From assembly GCF_001700965.1 (NCBI RefSeq), contig NZ_CP016756.1, positions 1,984,001 to 2,048,000 on the forward strand: a DNA stretch of 64,000 nucleotides. The letters run 5' to 3'. This document shows positions 9,110 through 17,579 of this stretch, piece by piece (position 1 is the first letter of the stretch; each line of letters opens with the position of its first letter). This stretch comes from Stenotrophomonas nitritireducens (lineage in GTDB: Bacteria > Pseudomonadota > Gammaproteobacteria > Xanthomonadales > Xanthomonadaceae). Position numbers and translations under genes: made by a program. The notes beneath the pieces are model-generated. The model was not told where the DNA came from. It ran no database searches and saw only the letters and a program-made list of their open reading frames with translations.

Positions 9110-10018
9110 ATGAAGTCGATGCGAATCGTGGCGCAGCGCCTGTTGGCGGCTGCGGCACTGCTGTGTGCAGTTTCCTTTGCCGCCTCCGCCCAGGAAGAAC
9201 CGGGCATGAGCGCGGAGCAGTTCGAGCAGTCGCTGCAGTTCCGCAGCGGGCAGATCGAGGTGCCCGAGGCCCGGGCCCATTTCAATCTGGATGGCGATTT
9301 CCGTTTCCTGGACAAGGCCGACGCGCGCCGCGTGCTGGAAGACATGTGGGGCAACCCGCCCGATGACAGCGTGCTGGGTTTGATCGTGCCACGCAGCCCG
9401 GGCCTGACCGAGCCGGAAAGCTGGGCGGTGGTGGTGACCTGGTCCGACGATGGTTACGTGTCCGACGAAGATGCCAGCAAGATCGACTATGACGATCTGC
9501 TCAAGACCATGCAGACCGCTACCCGCGAGAGCAACCCGGAACGCGAGAAGGCCGGCTACGGCTCACTCGACCTGGTGGGCTGGGCGGTGCCGCCGCGCTA
9601 TGAAGCCGGCAGCAAAAAACTCTACTGGGCACGCGAGCTGGCCTTCAACGACCAGCCTGACCACACCCTCAACTACGACATCCGCGTGCTGGGACGGCAT
9701 GGCTACCTGAGCTTGAATGCGGTGTCAGGCATGTCCGAACTGGCGCTGGTGCGCGAGGGCATGGACAAGCTGCTGCCGATGGCCGAGTTCGACCAGGGCG
9801 CGCGTTACGCCGACCACAATCCCAGCACCGACAAGGTGGCTGCCTACGGCGTGGCAACCCTGATCGGCGGCGGGCTGGCGGCCAAGGCCGGCCTGTTCGC
9901 CAAGCTCGGCCTGCTGCTGGCCAAGTTCTGGAAGCTGCTGCTGATCGGCGTGCTGTTCCTGGGCGGCGCGGTCAAGAAGCTGTTCACACGTGGCGACGAC
10001 AACCGTAGCGTGCGTTGA
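9110..10018 (+). CDS. DUF2167 family exported membrane protein
   Basis: Protein of 302 residues with a signal peptide ending near ASA-QEE, a long extracytoplasmic region carrying the DUF2167 hallmarks (GYVSDEDASKIDYDDLL, GWAVPPRYE, LGRHGYLSLNAV), and two hydrophobic segments near the C-terminus followed by a basic tail. Function of the family is unknown. It precedes the RDD-SpoIIM-DUF4129-DUF4350-MoxR-DUF58 cluster but ends in its own likely terminator, so it may be a separate transcript. Confidence 0.85.
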   Translation: MKSMRIVAQRLLAAAALLCAVSFAASAQEEPGMSAEQFEQSLQFRSGQIEVPEARAHFNLDGDFRFLDKADARRVLEDMWGNPPDDSVLGLIVPRSPGLTEPESWAVVVTWSDDGYVSDEDASKIDYDDLLKTMQTATRESNPEREKAGYGSLDLVGWAVPPRYEAGSKKLYWARELAFNDQPDHTLNYDIRVLGRHGYLSLNAVSGMSELALVREGMDKLLPMAEFDQGARYADHNPSTDKVAAYGVATLIGGGLAAKAGLFAKLGLLLAKFWKLLLIGVLFLGGAVKKLFTRGDDNRSVR

Positions 10019-10028
10019 ACCGGCCCCG

Positions 10029-10062
10029 CCTGGCCCACTGGTCAATCGGTGGGCTGGGTTTT
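10029..10062 (+). terminator. Candidate intrinsic terminator after DUF2167 gene
   Basis: CCTGGCCCAC, a 10-nt loop, then GTGGGCTGGG and TTTT. It is a 10-bp stem with two wobble pairs starting about 10 nt after the stop codon. Confidence 0.6.
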
Positions 10063-10199
10063 CCTGCTGCCGCCCGCTACAGTCAGCACTCTGATAAGGA
10101 CGTAGCAGAGACACGAATGCCACAGGCATCCGTCCGGGCCGGACTCCGGGCTTCCATTGGCTACAGGCAAGGCCAGCACCGCGTGCTGGAGCCATTGCA

Positions 10200-10895
10200 A
10201 TGAACACAGCACGGCCGATGCTGGACACCTACCGCGAAGTCATCACCCCTGAAGGCGTGCCCTTGCAGCTGCCCGCCGCCGGTCCGGTGCCGCGCGCCCT
10301 GGCCTGGCTGATCGACCTGTGCGTGCGTTTTGGCGTGCTCGCAGTGATGAGCCCGCTGCTGGTGGCGTTGGGCGAATTCGGCAAGGGCCTGTACCTGGGG
10401 TTGATGTTCCTGATGTTCTGGGCCTACCCGATCGTGCTGGAGGTGTGGTTCGGCCGCACCCTCGGCAAGAAGGTCATGGGCCTGCGCGTGGTTGCACGCG
10501 ACGGCGCACCACTGGGCTGGATGCCGGCGATCGTCCGCAACCTGCTGCGTACCGTCGACGCCCTGCCCTTTGGCTATGCGCTGGGCCTGGTCACCTGCCT
10601 GTTTGATGCGCACGGCCGCCGCCTGGGCGATCTGGTCGCCGGTTCGCTGGTCATCCATACCGCGCCACGCCCGGCCGCCGCACCGGCGCGCATCGAAGCC
10701 GTGCTGGCACCGCCGCTGCCGCTGCAGCCCGGCGAACAGGCTGCCTTGGTCGCGTTCGCCGAACGCGCGCCGGCATTGTCACCGGGGCGCCAGCGTGAGC
10801 TGGCCGACATCGTCAGTGGGCTCAGCCATGAACGCGGCCAGACCGGCGTGCTGCGCCTGTATGCGATGGCCAACTGGCTGCTGGGGCGGCGATGA
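10200..10895 (+). CDS. RDD family membrane protein
   Basis: Protein of 231 residues. The RDD domain opens with RALAWLIDL and contains GRTLGKKVMGLRVV and the GRRLGDLVAGSLV end, with three hydrophobic segments. The C-terminal cytoplasmic tail of about 70 residues lies beyond the domain. It overlaps the next gene by ATGA at 10892 and begins a tightly packed cluster conserved in many proteobacteria beside MoxR ATPases. Transport function has been proposed for some RDD proteins but cannot be assigned here. Confidence 0.88.
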   Translation: MNTARPMLDTYREVITPEGVPLQLPAAGPVPRALAWLIDLCVRFGVLAVMSPLLVALGEFGKGLYLGLMFLMFWAYPIVLEVWFGRTLGKKVMGLRVVARDGAPLGWMPAIVRNLLRTVDALPFGYALGLVTCLFDAHGRRLGDLVAGSLVIHTAPRPAAAPARIEAVLAPPLPLQPGEQAALVAFAERAPALSPGRQRELADIVSGLSHERGQTGVLRLYAMANWLLGRR

Positions 10896-11884
10896 GACAG
10901 GAGCAGTTCGTCACCCGCTACCAGCACGAATGGCAGCAGTTCGAGGACTGGCTGCAACGCCGTGGTGAACATTCGCGCAAGCAGCTGCGCACGCCACAAC
11001 CGGACCTGCTGGGCGATGAAACCATCCCGCAGCGCTACCGCCGCCTCTGCCAGCAGCTGGCATTGGCGCGCCGCCGCGGCTACAGCCCGCAGCTGGTGGA
11101 ACGCTTGCAACAGCTGATGCAGCGCGGCCACAACCTGCTCTACCGCACGCCGGCACCCCGCTGGCAGCGCGCGGTTGAATTCCTGTTCGCCGATTTCCCC
11201 AGCACCGTGCGCAGCCAGGCCGGGGCGATGTGGGTGGCCTGCGCGTTGTTCGTCATTCCGCTGCTGGGCATTTTCGTCCTGCTGCAGTACAAGCCCGACC
11301 TGATCCACATGCTGATGGATCCACGCCAGCTCGCACAGATGGAAAAGATGTACGACCCGGCCGCCGATCACCTGGGCCGCGACAGCGGCACCGACTGGGC
11401 GATGTTCGGCCACTACATCATGAACAACATCAGCATCGGCCTGCGCACCTTCGCCAGCGGCCTGCTGGCCGGCATCGGTACCGTGCTGGTGCTGCTGTTC
11501 AACGGCATCACCATCGGCGCGGTCGCCGGCCATCTGCAGCAGATCGGCTCGGGCGACCCGTTCTGGCGCTTCGTGGTGGGCCATGCGCCGTTCGAACTGA
11601 CCGCCATCGTCATTGCCGGTGGCGCCGGTCTTCAGCTCGGTCTGCGGCTGCTGGCACCGGGCCGCAAGCGGCGCATCGATGCCTTGATCGAAGGCGGTGT
11701 GATTGGCGCGCGGCTGTGCCTGGGCGTGGCCTTCATGCTGCTGGTGGCCGCCTTCATCGAAGCGTTCTGGTCGTCGATCGCCTGGGTGCCGATGTGGGGC
11801 AAGTTGAGCGTATCGGCCGTGCTGTGGACGGTGGTGCTGCTGTGGTTGTGGCGCGGCGGACGCGGGGGTGGTCATGCGCATTGA
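10892..11884 (+). CDS. Stage II sporulation protein M-like (SpoIIM/DUF95) membrane protein
   Basis: Protein of 330 residues with a cytoplasmic N-terminal helical part (about 1-105), then several membrane segments containing MNNISIGLRTFASGLLAG and the PFELTAIVIAGGAGLQLG motif of the SpoIIM family. This organism does not sporulate, so the name reflects homology only. It overlaps the RDD gene by 4 nt and the DUF4129 gene by 11 nt, suggesting coupled translation. Confidence 0.88.
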   Translation: MRQEQFVTRYQHEWQQFEDWLQRRGEHSRKQLRTPQPDLLGDETIPQRYRRLCQQLALARRRGYSPQLVERLQQLMQRGHNLLYRTPAPRWQRAVEFLFADFPSTVRSQAGAMWVACALFVIPLLGIFVLLQYKPDLIHMLMDPRQLAQMEKMYDPAADHLGRDSGTDWAMFGHYIMNNISIGLRTFASGLLAGIGTVLVLLFNGITIGAVAGHLQQIGSGDPFWRFVVGHAPFELTAIVIAGGAGLQLGLRLLAPGRKRRIDALIEGGVIGARLCLGVAFMLLVAAFIEAFWSSIAWVPMWGKLSVSAVLWTVVLLWLWRGGRGGGHAH

Positions 11885-13463
11885 CCAACTCGATGTGGTC
11901 CTGCGCGCGCGTTCGCAGTGGGAAGCCATGGAGCTGGGTACCGCGCTGGTGCGCCGGCATGCGGCGGCCATCTGGAAGCCGTGGCTGCTGCTGACCTTGC
12001 CGGTCTTCGCCCTGCTCAACCTGCTGGGCTGGTGGCTGGACAACTTCTGGCTGTCCAGCCTGATTCTTTGGTGGCTCAAGCCTGCGTTCGAGCGCATACC
12101 GCTGTACGTGATATCGCGCGGCGCCTTTGGTGCCGAACCCAGCACCGGCCAGACCCTGCGCGCGCAGTGGAACTGGGGCTGGCGCGGGGTGGTGGCTTAC
12201 CTCGGCTGGCGAAGGCTCAGCCCGGCGCGTTCGCTGCTGATGCCGGTCGACCTACTGGAAGGTGGCGACGCCACGCAACGGCGCGCGCGCCGGCACGCGC
12301 TTGGCGGTGCCAGCTACGGGCATGCCACGCTGCTCACGTGGGTGTGCTGGCATTTCGAGATGATGCTGCAGCTTGCCGGCGTCGCCCTGGTTTTCATGTT
12401 CGTGCCGGTGGAACTGCTGTCCGAATCGCTGCGCGCCACCTGGGAGCTGATCGGCACGGACACCCCGGCCTGGGCCTGGATAGGTTTCAACCTGCTGGCA
12501 TGGCTGGCCATGACCCTGATCGGCCCGTTCTACAGCGGCGCCGGGTTTGGCCTGTACCTCAACCGTCGTACCCAGCTTGAAGCCTGGGATGTGGAAATCG
12601 CCTTCCGCCGGCTGCGCGACCGCCTGGCCGGGCTGGCGCCGATGCTGGTACTGCTGCTGGCCGTGTTTGCCTTGCCGTCGCTGCAGGCGCGGGCGCAGGA
12701 CAGCACCGAGCCCGCCAGCATCAGCAGCCACGGCAACCACAAGGACGCCGCGCCGGAAGCTGCAGCCACCGCCACAGCAACCACGCCGCAACAACTGTTC
12801 GGTACCGCGCCAGCCGACACCAACGGCTTCCGCCAGGCCGCCGCGCGCGCCTATGAAGACCCGCAGCTGGGTGCCAAGCGCAAGGTCAGCCGCTGGGTGA
12901 AGAAGGCATCGGACAAAATCACCGAGACCAAGCAAGAAAGCGACAAACCCGATCCCGGCCCGATCCTGGGCGCCATCGCCAAGGCCGTGGCGCTGATCGG
13001 CGAGAGCATCCTGTGGATTCTGCTTGGCGTGCTGCTGGTGGTACTCGCGCTGACCGCCCGCTGGTGGCTGCCCTGGCTGCGCGGCAGTGGCCGCAGCAGC
13101 CGCGTCGTACAGGCGCCGGCCATCCAGGAAGCCCTGCAACTGCCCGAAGTGCTGCCACCGGACATCCTCGGCAGCGCGCGCCGGCTGTGGCGCGAAGGCA
13201 AGCCACGGCACGCCCTGGCCCTGCTTTACCGCGCCTCGGTCGACGTGCTGGTCCAGCGCGGCAACGTGGTGCTGCCGCCCGGCGCCACCGAGGCACAGTG
13301 CTTGCGCGCGTCACGCAAGATGCCGCAGGAAGCCGACCGCACCCTGTTCGCACGCATGGTCCGCACCTGGCAGTACGCCGCCTACGCCGGCCGCCTGCCC
13401 AGCGACGATGAGTTCAATGCGCTGATCAGCGAACTGCACCAGCACTACGGATGGCCGGCATGA
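11874..13463 (+). CDS. DUF4129 domain membrane protein
   Basis: Protein of 529 residues. The N-terminal half has several membrane helices (LLLTLPVFALLNLLGWW, a pair around 165-250), followed by a Thr/Ala-rich linker, a further membrane segment (ILWILLGVLLVVLALTA) and a C-terminal DUF4129 domain with ARRLWREGKPRHALALLYRAS and a W-x-Y-A-A-Y end. DUF4129 often occurs with transglutaminase-like or MoxR/DUF58 proteins. The ATG at 11874 overlaps the SpoIIM-like gene; the stop overlaps DUF4350 as ATGA. Confidence 0.82.
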   Translation: MRIDQLDVVLRARSQWEAMELGTALVRRHAAAIWKPWLLLTLPVFALLNLLGWWLDNFWLSSLILWWLKPAFERIPLYVISRGAFGAEPSTGQTLRAQWNWGWRGVVAYLGWRRLSPARSLLMPVDLLEGGDATQRRARRHALGGASYGHATLLTWVCWHFEMMLQLAGVALVFMFVPVELLSESLRATWELIGTDTPAWAWIGFNLLAWLAMTLIGPFYSGAGFGLYLNRRTQLEAWDVEIAFRRLRDRLAGLAPMLVLLLAVFALPSLQARAQDSTEPASISSHGNHKDAAPEAAATATATTPQQLFGTAPADTNGFRQAAARAYEDPQLGAKRKVSRWVKKASDKITETKQESDKPDPGPILGAIAKAVALIGESILWILLGVLLVVLALTARWWLPWLRGSGRSSRVVQAPAIQEALQLPEVLPPDILGSARRLWREGKPRHALALLYRASVDVLVQRGNVVLPPGATEAQCLRASRKMPQEADRTLFARMVRTWQYAAYAGRLPSDDEFNALISELHQHYGWPA

Positions 13464-14611
13464 GCGCGCCCGTACGCAATACCGTGATCGGGGTGGTGCT
13501 GCTGATGCTGGTCGGCTTGATCGCCACCTGGTTCCTGAGCAGCTTCGAGAAGGGCAGCGAGGAAATCACCCTGCCGCCGTATGGCGAGCCCACCTACAAC
13601 GCGCTGTATGCGCTGCGCGAAACCCTGATCCGCGACGGCAGCAAGGCCGAAAGCCGGCGCCAGCTGGATCTGCCAGCCATGCAGCTGCAGCCCGGCGACA
13701 CCGTGCTGATGCTGGACGACCCGCGCCAGCTCACCCCGGCACAGGTCGAAGGCCTGCTCGACTGGGTGCAGTTTGGCGGCCACCTGCTGCTGCGCGTGCC
13801 CGATGCGGACGAAGACCTCGACGGCAACGAGCAGGGCCTGCTCGAACGCCTGGGCGTGGTGACCACCGATGCGGCAGCACGCTGCCAGATCTGGCAGGTG
13901 GAAGGCCAGCCGTCGCACGATGAATTCTGCAGCGGCAGCCGCTTCAGCCTCACCAGCAAGGCGCGCGCCGAACACCGCTGGGCCGATGCCGGCGGTGATG
14001 ACACGCTGGCCTATGCCCGCCTGCGTTACGGCCTGGGCCGGGTGGACGTGCTGGGCAGCATGGACTTCCTGCTCAACGGCGAAGGCCCACACGACACCGG
14101 CCTGCGCGACATCGCCCACCGCGATCTCACCCGCCTGCTGCTGGCCCCCAGTTACGGCAAGGGCACCACCCATCTGATCTACGCGATGGAGATGCCGTCG
14201 CTGTGGAAGACGCTGTTCCAACGCGGTTGGCCGGTATGGGTGCCGCTGCTGCTGGCCCTGCTGGCGTGGCTGTGGATGCGCTGCCAGCGTTTCGGTGCGC
14301 TGTTGCCTTCGCCGCGCGAAGACCGCCGCTCGCTGCTGGAACACGTCCGCGCCAGCGGCGAGCACCTGCACCGTTATGGCAAATCGCCGCTGCTGTATGA
14401 CGCGGTACGCCAGGCGTTCCTGACCCGCCTGCGCCGGCGCGCGCCGGTGGCGGCTGCGCTGACCGGTGATGCCCAGGCCCAGGCCATCGCAGACCATCTG
14501 CAATGGCCCATCAGCCGCGTGCAGACCGCACTGCAGATTCCTCCCTCGCAGGACGATGTCGCCCTGCGCGAACGCATCCGCTTGCTCATCCAGATGAGAA
14601 ACCAGCTATGA
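13460..14611 (+). CDS. DUF4350 domain protein
   Basis: Protein of 383 residues with an N-terminal membrane anchor (about residues 8-27), a DUF4350 domain resembling a GATase-like fold (DTVLMLDDPRQLTPAQ, LLDWVQFGGHLLLR), a second membrane segment (VWVPLLLALLAWLWM) and a cytoplasmic tail. The ATG at 13460 forms ATGA with the previous stop and is preferred over the ATG at 13451. Its own stop again overlaps the MoxR start. Confidence 0.85.
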   Translation: MSAPVRNTVIGVVLLMLVGLIATWFLSSFEKGSEEITLPPYGEPTYNALYALRETLIRDGSKAESRRQLDLPAMQLQPGDTVLMLDDPRQLTPAQVEGLLDWVQFGGHLLLRVPDADEDLDGNEQGLLERLGVVTTDAAARCQIWQVEGQPSHDEFCSGSRFSLTSKARAEHRWADAGGDDTLAYARLRYGLGRVDVLGSMDFLLNGEGPHDTGLRDIAHRDLTRLLLAPSYGKGTTHLIYAMEMPSLWKTLFQRGWPVWVPLLLALLAWLWMRCQRFGALLPSPREDRRSLLEHVRASGEHLHRYGKSPLLYDAVRQAFLTRLRRRAPVAAALTGDAQAQAIADHLQWPISRVQTALQIPPSQDDVALRERIRLLIQMRNQL

Positions 14612-15633
14612 CCGACACGTTCACTCCGCCTGCCCTCCCCGGCGATGCACCCGCACCTGCGACTGCACCCAGCCCGGGCAACGCTGCCCTGATCGAACGT
14701 GTCGAACGCATCCGCAACGCGGTCGGTCACGCCTTCATCGGCCAGGCTGACGTACTCGACCAGATCCTGATCGCGCTGCTGGCCGGCGGCCATGTCCTTA
14801 TCGAAGGCGTGCCCGGGCTGGGCAAGACCCTGCTGGTACGCGCCCTGGCGCAGGCACTGGAGCTGGACTACGCACGCGTGCAGTTCACCCCGGACCTGAT
14901 GCCCAGCGACGTCAGCGGCCATGCCGTCTACGACCCCAAGACCGAGAGCTTCAAGATCCGCCGCGGCCCGGTGTTCACCAACCTGCTGCTGGCCGACGAA
15001 ATCAACCGCGCCCCGGCCAAGACCCAGTCCGCGTTGCTGGAGGTGATGCAGGAAGGCCAGGTCACCATCGAAGGCAAGGGCTTCCAGCTGACCCCGCCGT
15101 TCCTGACCATGGCCACGCAGAACCCGGTGGAGCAGGAAGGCACTTACCCGCTGCCGGAAGCGCAGCTGGACCGCTTCCTGCTGAAGGTCTTGATCGACTA
15201 CCCGCAGCTGGAAGATGAAAAGCAGATGGTGCAGGCGATCACCACCGGCCGCACTGCCAGCGACTTCAACCTCAGCCAGGTGCCGCGCGTACTCAGCGGC
15301 GCCGACGTGGTGGAACTGCAGAAGGCCGTGGCGGCGATCACGGTTGACCCGCAGGTGATTGATTACGCCGTGCGCATTGTCGCCGCCACCCGCAAATGGC
15401 CGGGCATCGCGCTGGGTGCAGGCCCGCGCGGCAGCATTGCACTGGTGCGCGCCGCACGTGCCCAGGCCGTGCTGTCCGGCCGCGACTTCGTCACCCCGGA
15501 CGACGTCCGCGAGATTGCCAAGCCGGCCCTGCGTCACCGCATCGCACTGGCGCCGGAACTGCAGATCGAAGGCCAATCTGCCGACGACGCCCTCACCGCC
15601 CTGCTCGCCAAGGTGGAGGCGCCGCGCAAGTGA
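14608..15633 (+). CDS. MoxR family AAA+ ATPase
   Basis: Protein of 341 residues. Walker A is EGVPGLGKT, Walker B is LLLADEINRAP, sensor 1 is in TMATQNPVEQEGTYPLPEAQLDRF, all characteristic of MoxR. MoxR ATPases are thought to act as chaperones with von Willebrand factor A-type proteins; the DUF58 gene downstream supplies the likely partner. The start at 14608 forms ATGA with the DUF4350 stop; the longer frame from 14503 overlaps that gene and is rejected. Confidence 0.93.
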   Translation: MTDTFTPPALPGDAPAPATAPSPGNAALIERVERIRNAVGHAFIGQADVLDQILIALLAGGHVLIEGVPGLGKTLLVRALAQALELDYARVQFTPDLMPSDVSGHAVYDPKTESFKIRRGPVFTNLLLADEINRAPAKTQSALLEVMQEGQVTIEGKGFQLTPPFLTMATQNPVEQEGTYPLPEAQLDRFLLKVLIDYPQLEDEKQMVQAITTGRTASDFNLSQVPRVLSGADVVELQKAVAAITVDPQVIDYAVRIVAATRKWPGIALGAGPRGSIALVRAARAQAVLSGRDFVTPDDVREIAKPALRHRIALAPELQIEGQSADDALTALLAKVEAPRK

Positions 15634-15676
15634 GCAAGGCGGCAAGCAGCAGCATTCCAAACGAAACCCTTGCCTC

Positions 15677-15785
15677 AGCCCCCTCCCTTGCGCGCACAGC
15701 GCGAAGGGGAGGTCTGAGGAGGGGTGCCGTTGCTGCCCCCTCCCTTGCGTGCGCAGCACGGAGGGGAGGGCTGGGGAGGGGTGCC
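15677..15785. repeat. Two copies of the C/T-rich palindromic repeat between moxR-like and DUF58 genes
   Basis: CCCCCTCCCTTGCGCGCAC...GAAGGGGAGG (from about 15679) and CCCCCTCCCTTGCGTGCGC...GGAGGGGAGGG (from about 15740), each followed by GAGGGGTGCC. They break an otherwise overlapping gene cluster with a 208-nt gap. Confidence 0.8.
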
Positions 15786-15841
15786 TTTGTTCTTGCTCTA
15801 GCTCCTCCACCCCCAACACACCCAAAAATCAGGGCCACGCA

Positions 15842-17140
15842 GTGAGACCCGCCCCCCTATTGATCACCCTGCTGGTGCTGTGGAGCCTGCTCGGCCTGCC
15901 GGTGGCCCTGCACTACCTGCCGCTGCAGGCATGGACCCTCACCGGCACGGCCATCGCCCTGCTCGCGTTGCTCGACATCCTGCTGCTCTGGCGCAGGCCC
16001 AGCCCGCAGGTGCGACGCGAACTGCCCGACTCGCTGGCCCTGGGCGTCGAACGCGAAACCTGGCTGCAACTGGATTCCTATGGCAAACAGCGCGTCGATG
16101 TTTTCGACCTGCTGCCAGATGGCTGGAACAGCGACGGCCTGCCGCGCCGCCTGAAACTCGGCAAGGCCAGCGAAACCCGTTTCAGCTACCGCTTCACCCC
16201 GGCCAACCGCGGCACCTTCGCGTTTGATGGCGTGCAGCTGCGCCTGCATTCGCCGCTGCGGCTGTGGTGGCAGCAGCGCACTGTCGGTACGCCGCAAACC
16301 GTACGCGTCTATCCCAATTTCGCCCCACTGACCCGCTTCGCCCTGCTCAGTGCGGAGATGGCCTCGCGGCTGGTGGGCGCGCACCTCAAGCGCCGCCGTG
16401 GTGAAGGCACCGACTTCCATCAGATGCGCGAATACCGCGTGGGCGACAGCCTGCGCCAGATCGACTGGAAGGCCACTTCGCGCGCGCGCAAGCTGATTTC
16501 GCGCGAGTACCAGGACGAAAAGAACCAGCAGCTGGTGATGATGATCGACACCGGCCGACGGATGATGGCCGACGAAGGCGGCCTGTCGCATTTCGACCAT
16601 GTGCTCAATGCTGCGTTGGTGGTCTCGTATCTGGCACTGCGCCAGGGTGACGGCGTCGGCCTGTTCGCCAGCGGCGGTGACAGCCGCTGGGTAGCGCCCA
16701 AGCGCGGCATGGGCGCGATCGACAGCCTGCTGCGGGCCAGCTACGACCTGCAGCCGAAACCGGTGGCCACCGACTATTTGGCCGCAGCCACCGAGCTGTC
16801 CTTGCGGCAATCGCGGCGCAGCCTGGTGATGCTGGTCACCAATGTTCGCGATGAAGATATCGAGGACCTGCTGGCGGCCGTGCGCCTGCTGCAGAAGCGG
16901 CACCTGGTCTGCGTGGCCAGCCTGCGCGAACGCGAGCTGGACCAGGCACTGGCACGCGAGGTTGAAACCCTGCCGGATGCAATCCAGGCCGGCGCCATCG
17001 CCGGCTACCTGCAGCAACGCAGCGACGCGCATGAAGCACTGCGCAGCCATCGGGTGATGGTGCTGGACGTAACCGCTGAAGAGCTGCCGGCGGCCTTGGT
17101 TGAACGCTACCTCGCAGTAAAGCGCGACGGCCTGCTGTAA
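15842..17140 (+). CDS. DUF58 domain protein (von Willebrand factor A-like)
   Basis: Protein of 432 residues starting at a GTG. Two N-terminal membrane helices (residues about 5-45) precede the DUF58 core GEGTDFHQMREYRVGDSL-RQIDW, followed by a vWA-like fold with MIDTGRRM as a degenerate MIDAS. The GTG start gives the expected membrane-anchor N-terminus; an open frame reaching back to 15359 lies inside the ATPase gene and is rejected. Likely substrate-side partner of the MoxR ATPase. Confidence 0.9.
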   Translation: MRPAPLLITLLVLWSLLGLPVALHYLPLQAWTLTGTAIALLALLDILLLWRRPSPQVRRELPDSLALGVERETWLQLDSYGKQRVDVFDLLPDGWNSDGLPRRLKLGKASETRFSYRFTPANRGTFAFDGVQLRLHSPLRLWWQQRTVGTPQTVRVYPNFAPLTRFALLSAEMASRLVGAHLKRRRGEGTDFHQMREYRVGDSLRQIDWKATSRARKLISREYQDEKNQQLVMMIDTGRRMMADEGGLSHFDHVLNAALVVSYLALRQGDGVGLFASGGDSRWVAPKRGMGAIDSLLRASYDLQPKPVATDYLAAATELSLRQSRRSLVMLVTNVRDEDIEDLLAAVRLLQKRHLVCVASLRERELDQALAREVETLPDAIQAGAIAGYLQQRSDAHEALRSHRVMVLDVTAEELPAALVERYLAVKRDGLL

Positions 17141-17160
17141 GCGCGTCACCGCCGCAAACC

Positions 17161-17579
17161 GTAGTGCCGAGCCATGCTCGGCAGAGGCTTCACCAGCAAT
17201 GCCCACCTGTAGTGCCGAGCCATGCTCGGCAGAGGCTTCACCGGTAATGCCCCAGCCGAGCATGGCTCGGCTCTACAGGGCATTTCAGGCATTGCCTGCT
17301 TCGCGGCTTACGCCGCTCCTACAAAAGCCCCACCTGTAGTGCCGAGCCATGCTCGGCAGAGGCTTCACCGGTAATGCCCCAGCCGAGCGTGGCTCGGCTC
17401 TACAAGGCATTTCCAGCATTACCAGCTTCGCGGCTTACGCCGCTCCTACAAAAGCTTCAGCTGTAGTGCCGAGCCGTGCTCGGCAGAGGCTTCACCGGTA
17501 GTGCCCCAGCCGAGCAGGGCTCGGCTCTACAGAGGCATTTCCAGCATTACCTGCTCCGCGGCTTACGCCGCTCCTACAG
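17161..17579. repeat. Composite REP array: 127-bp unit in three tandem copies plus one solo SMAG
   Basis: GTAGTGCCGAGCCATGCTCGG starts at 17161 (solo) and, less conserved at one base, at 17209, 17336 and 17463, spacing exactly 127 bp. Each unit holds a forward SMAG, an inverted SMAG (GCCGAGC...GCTCGGCTCTAC) and an inverted copy of the second REP family (CGCGGCTTACGCCGCTCCTAC). The last unit runs into the stop codon of the minus-strand gene at 17574. Confidence 0.9.

Noticed and set aside
15359..15841. N-terminal extension of the DUF58 gene
   Set aside because: The extension lies in the MoxR gene in another frame and in repeats; the GTG at 15842 gives a proper membrane-anchor start.
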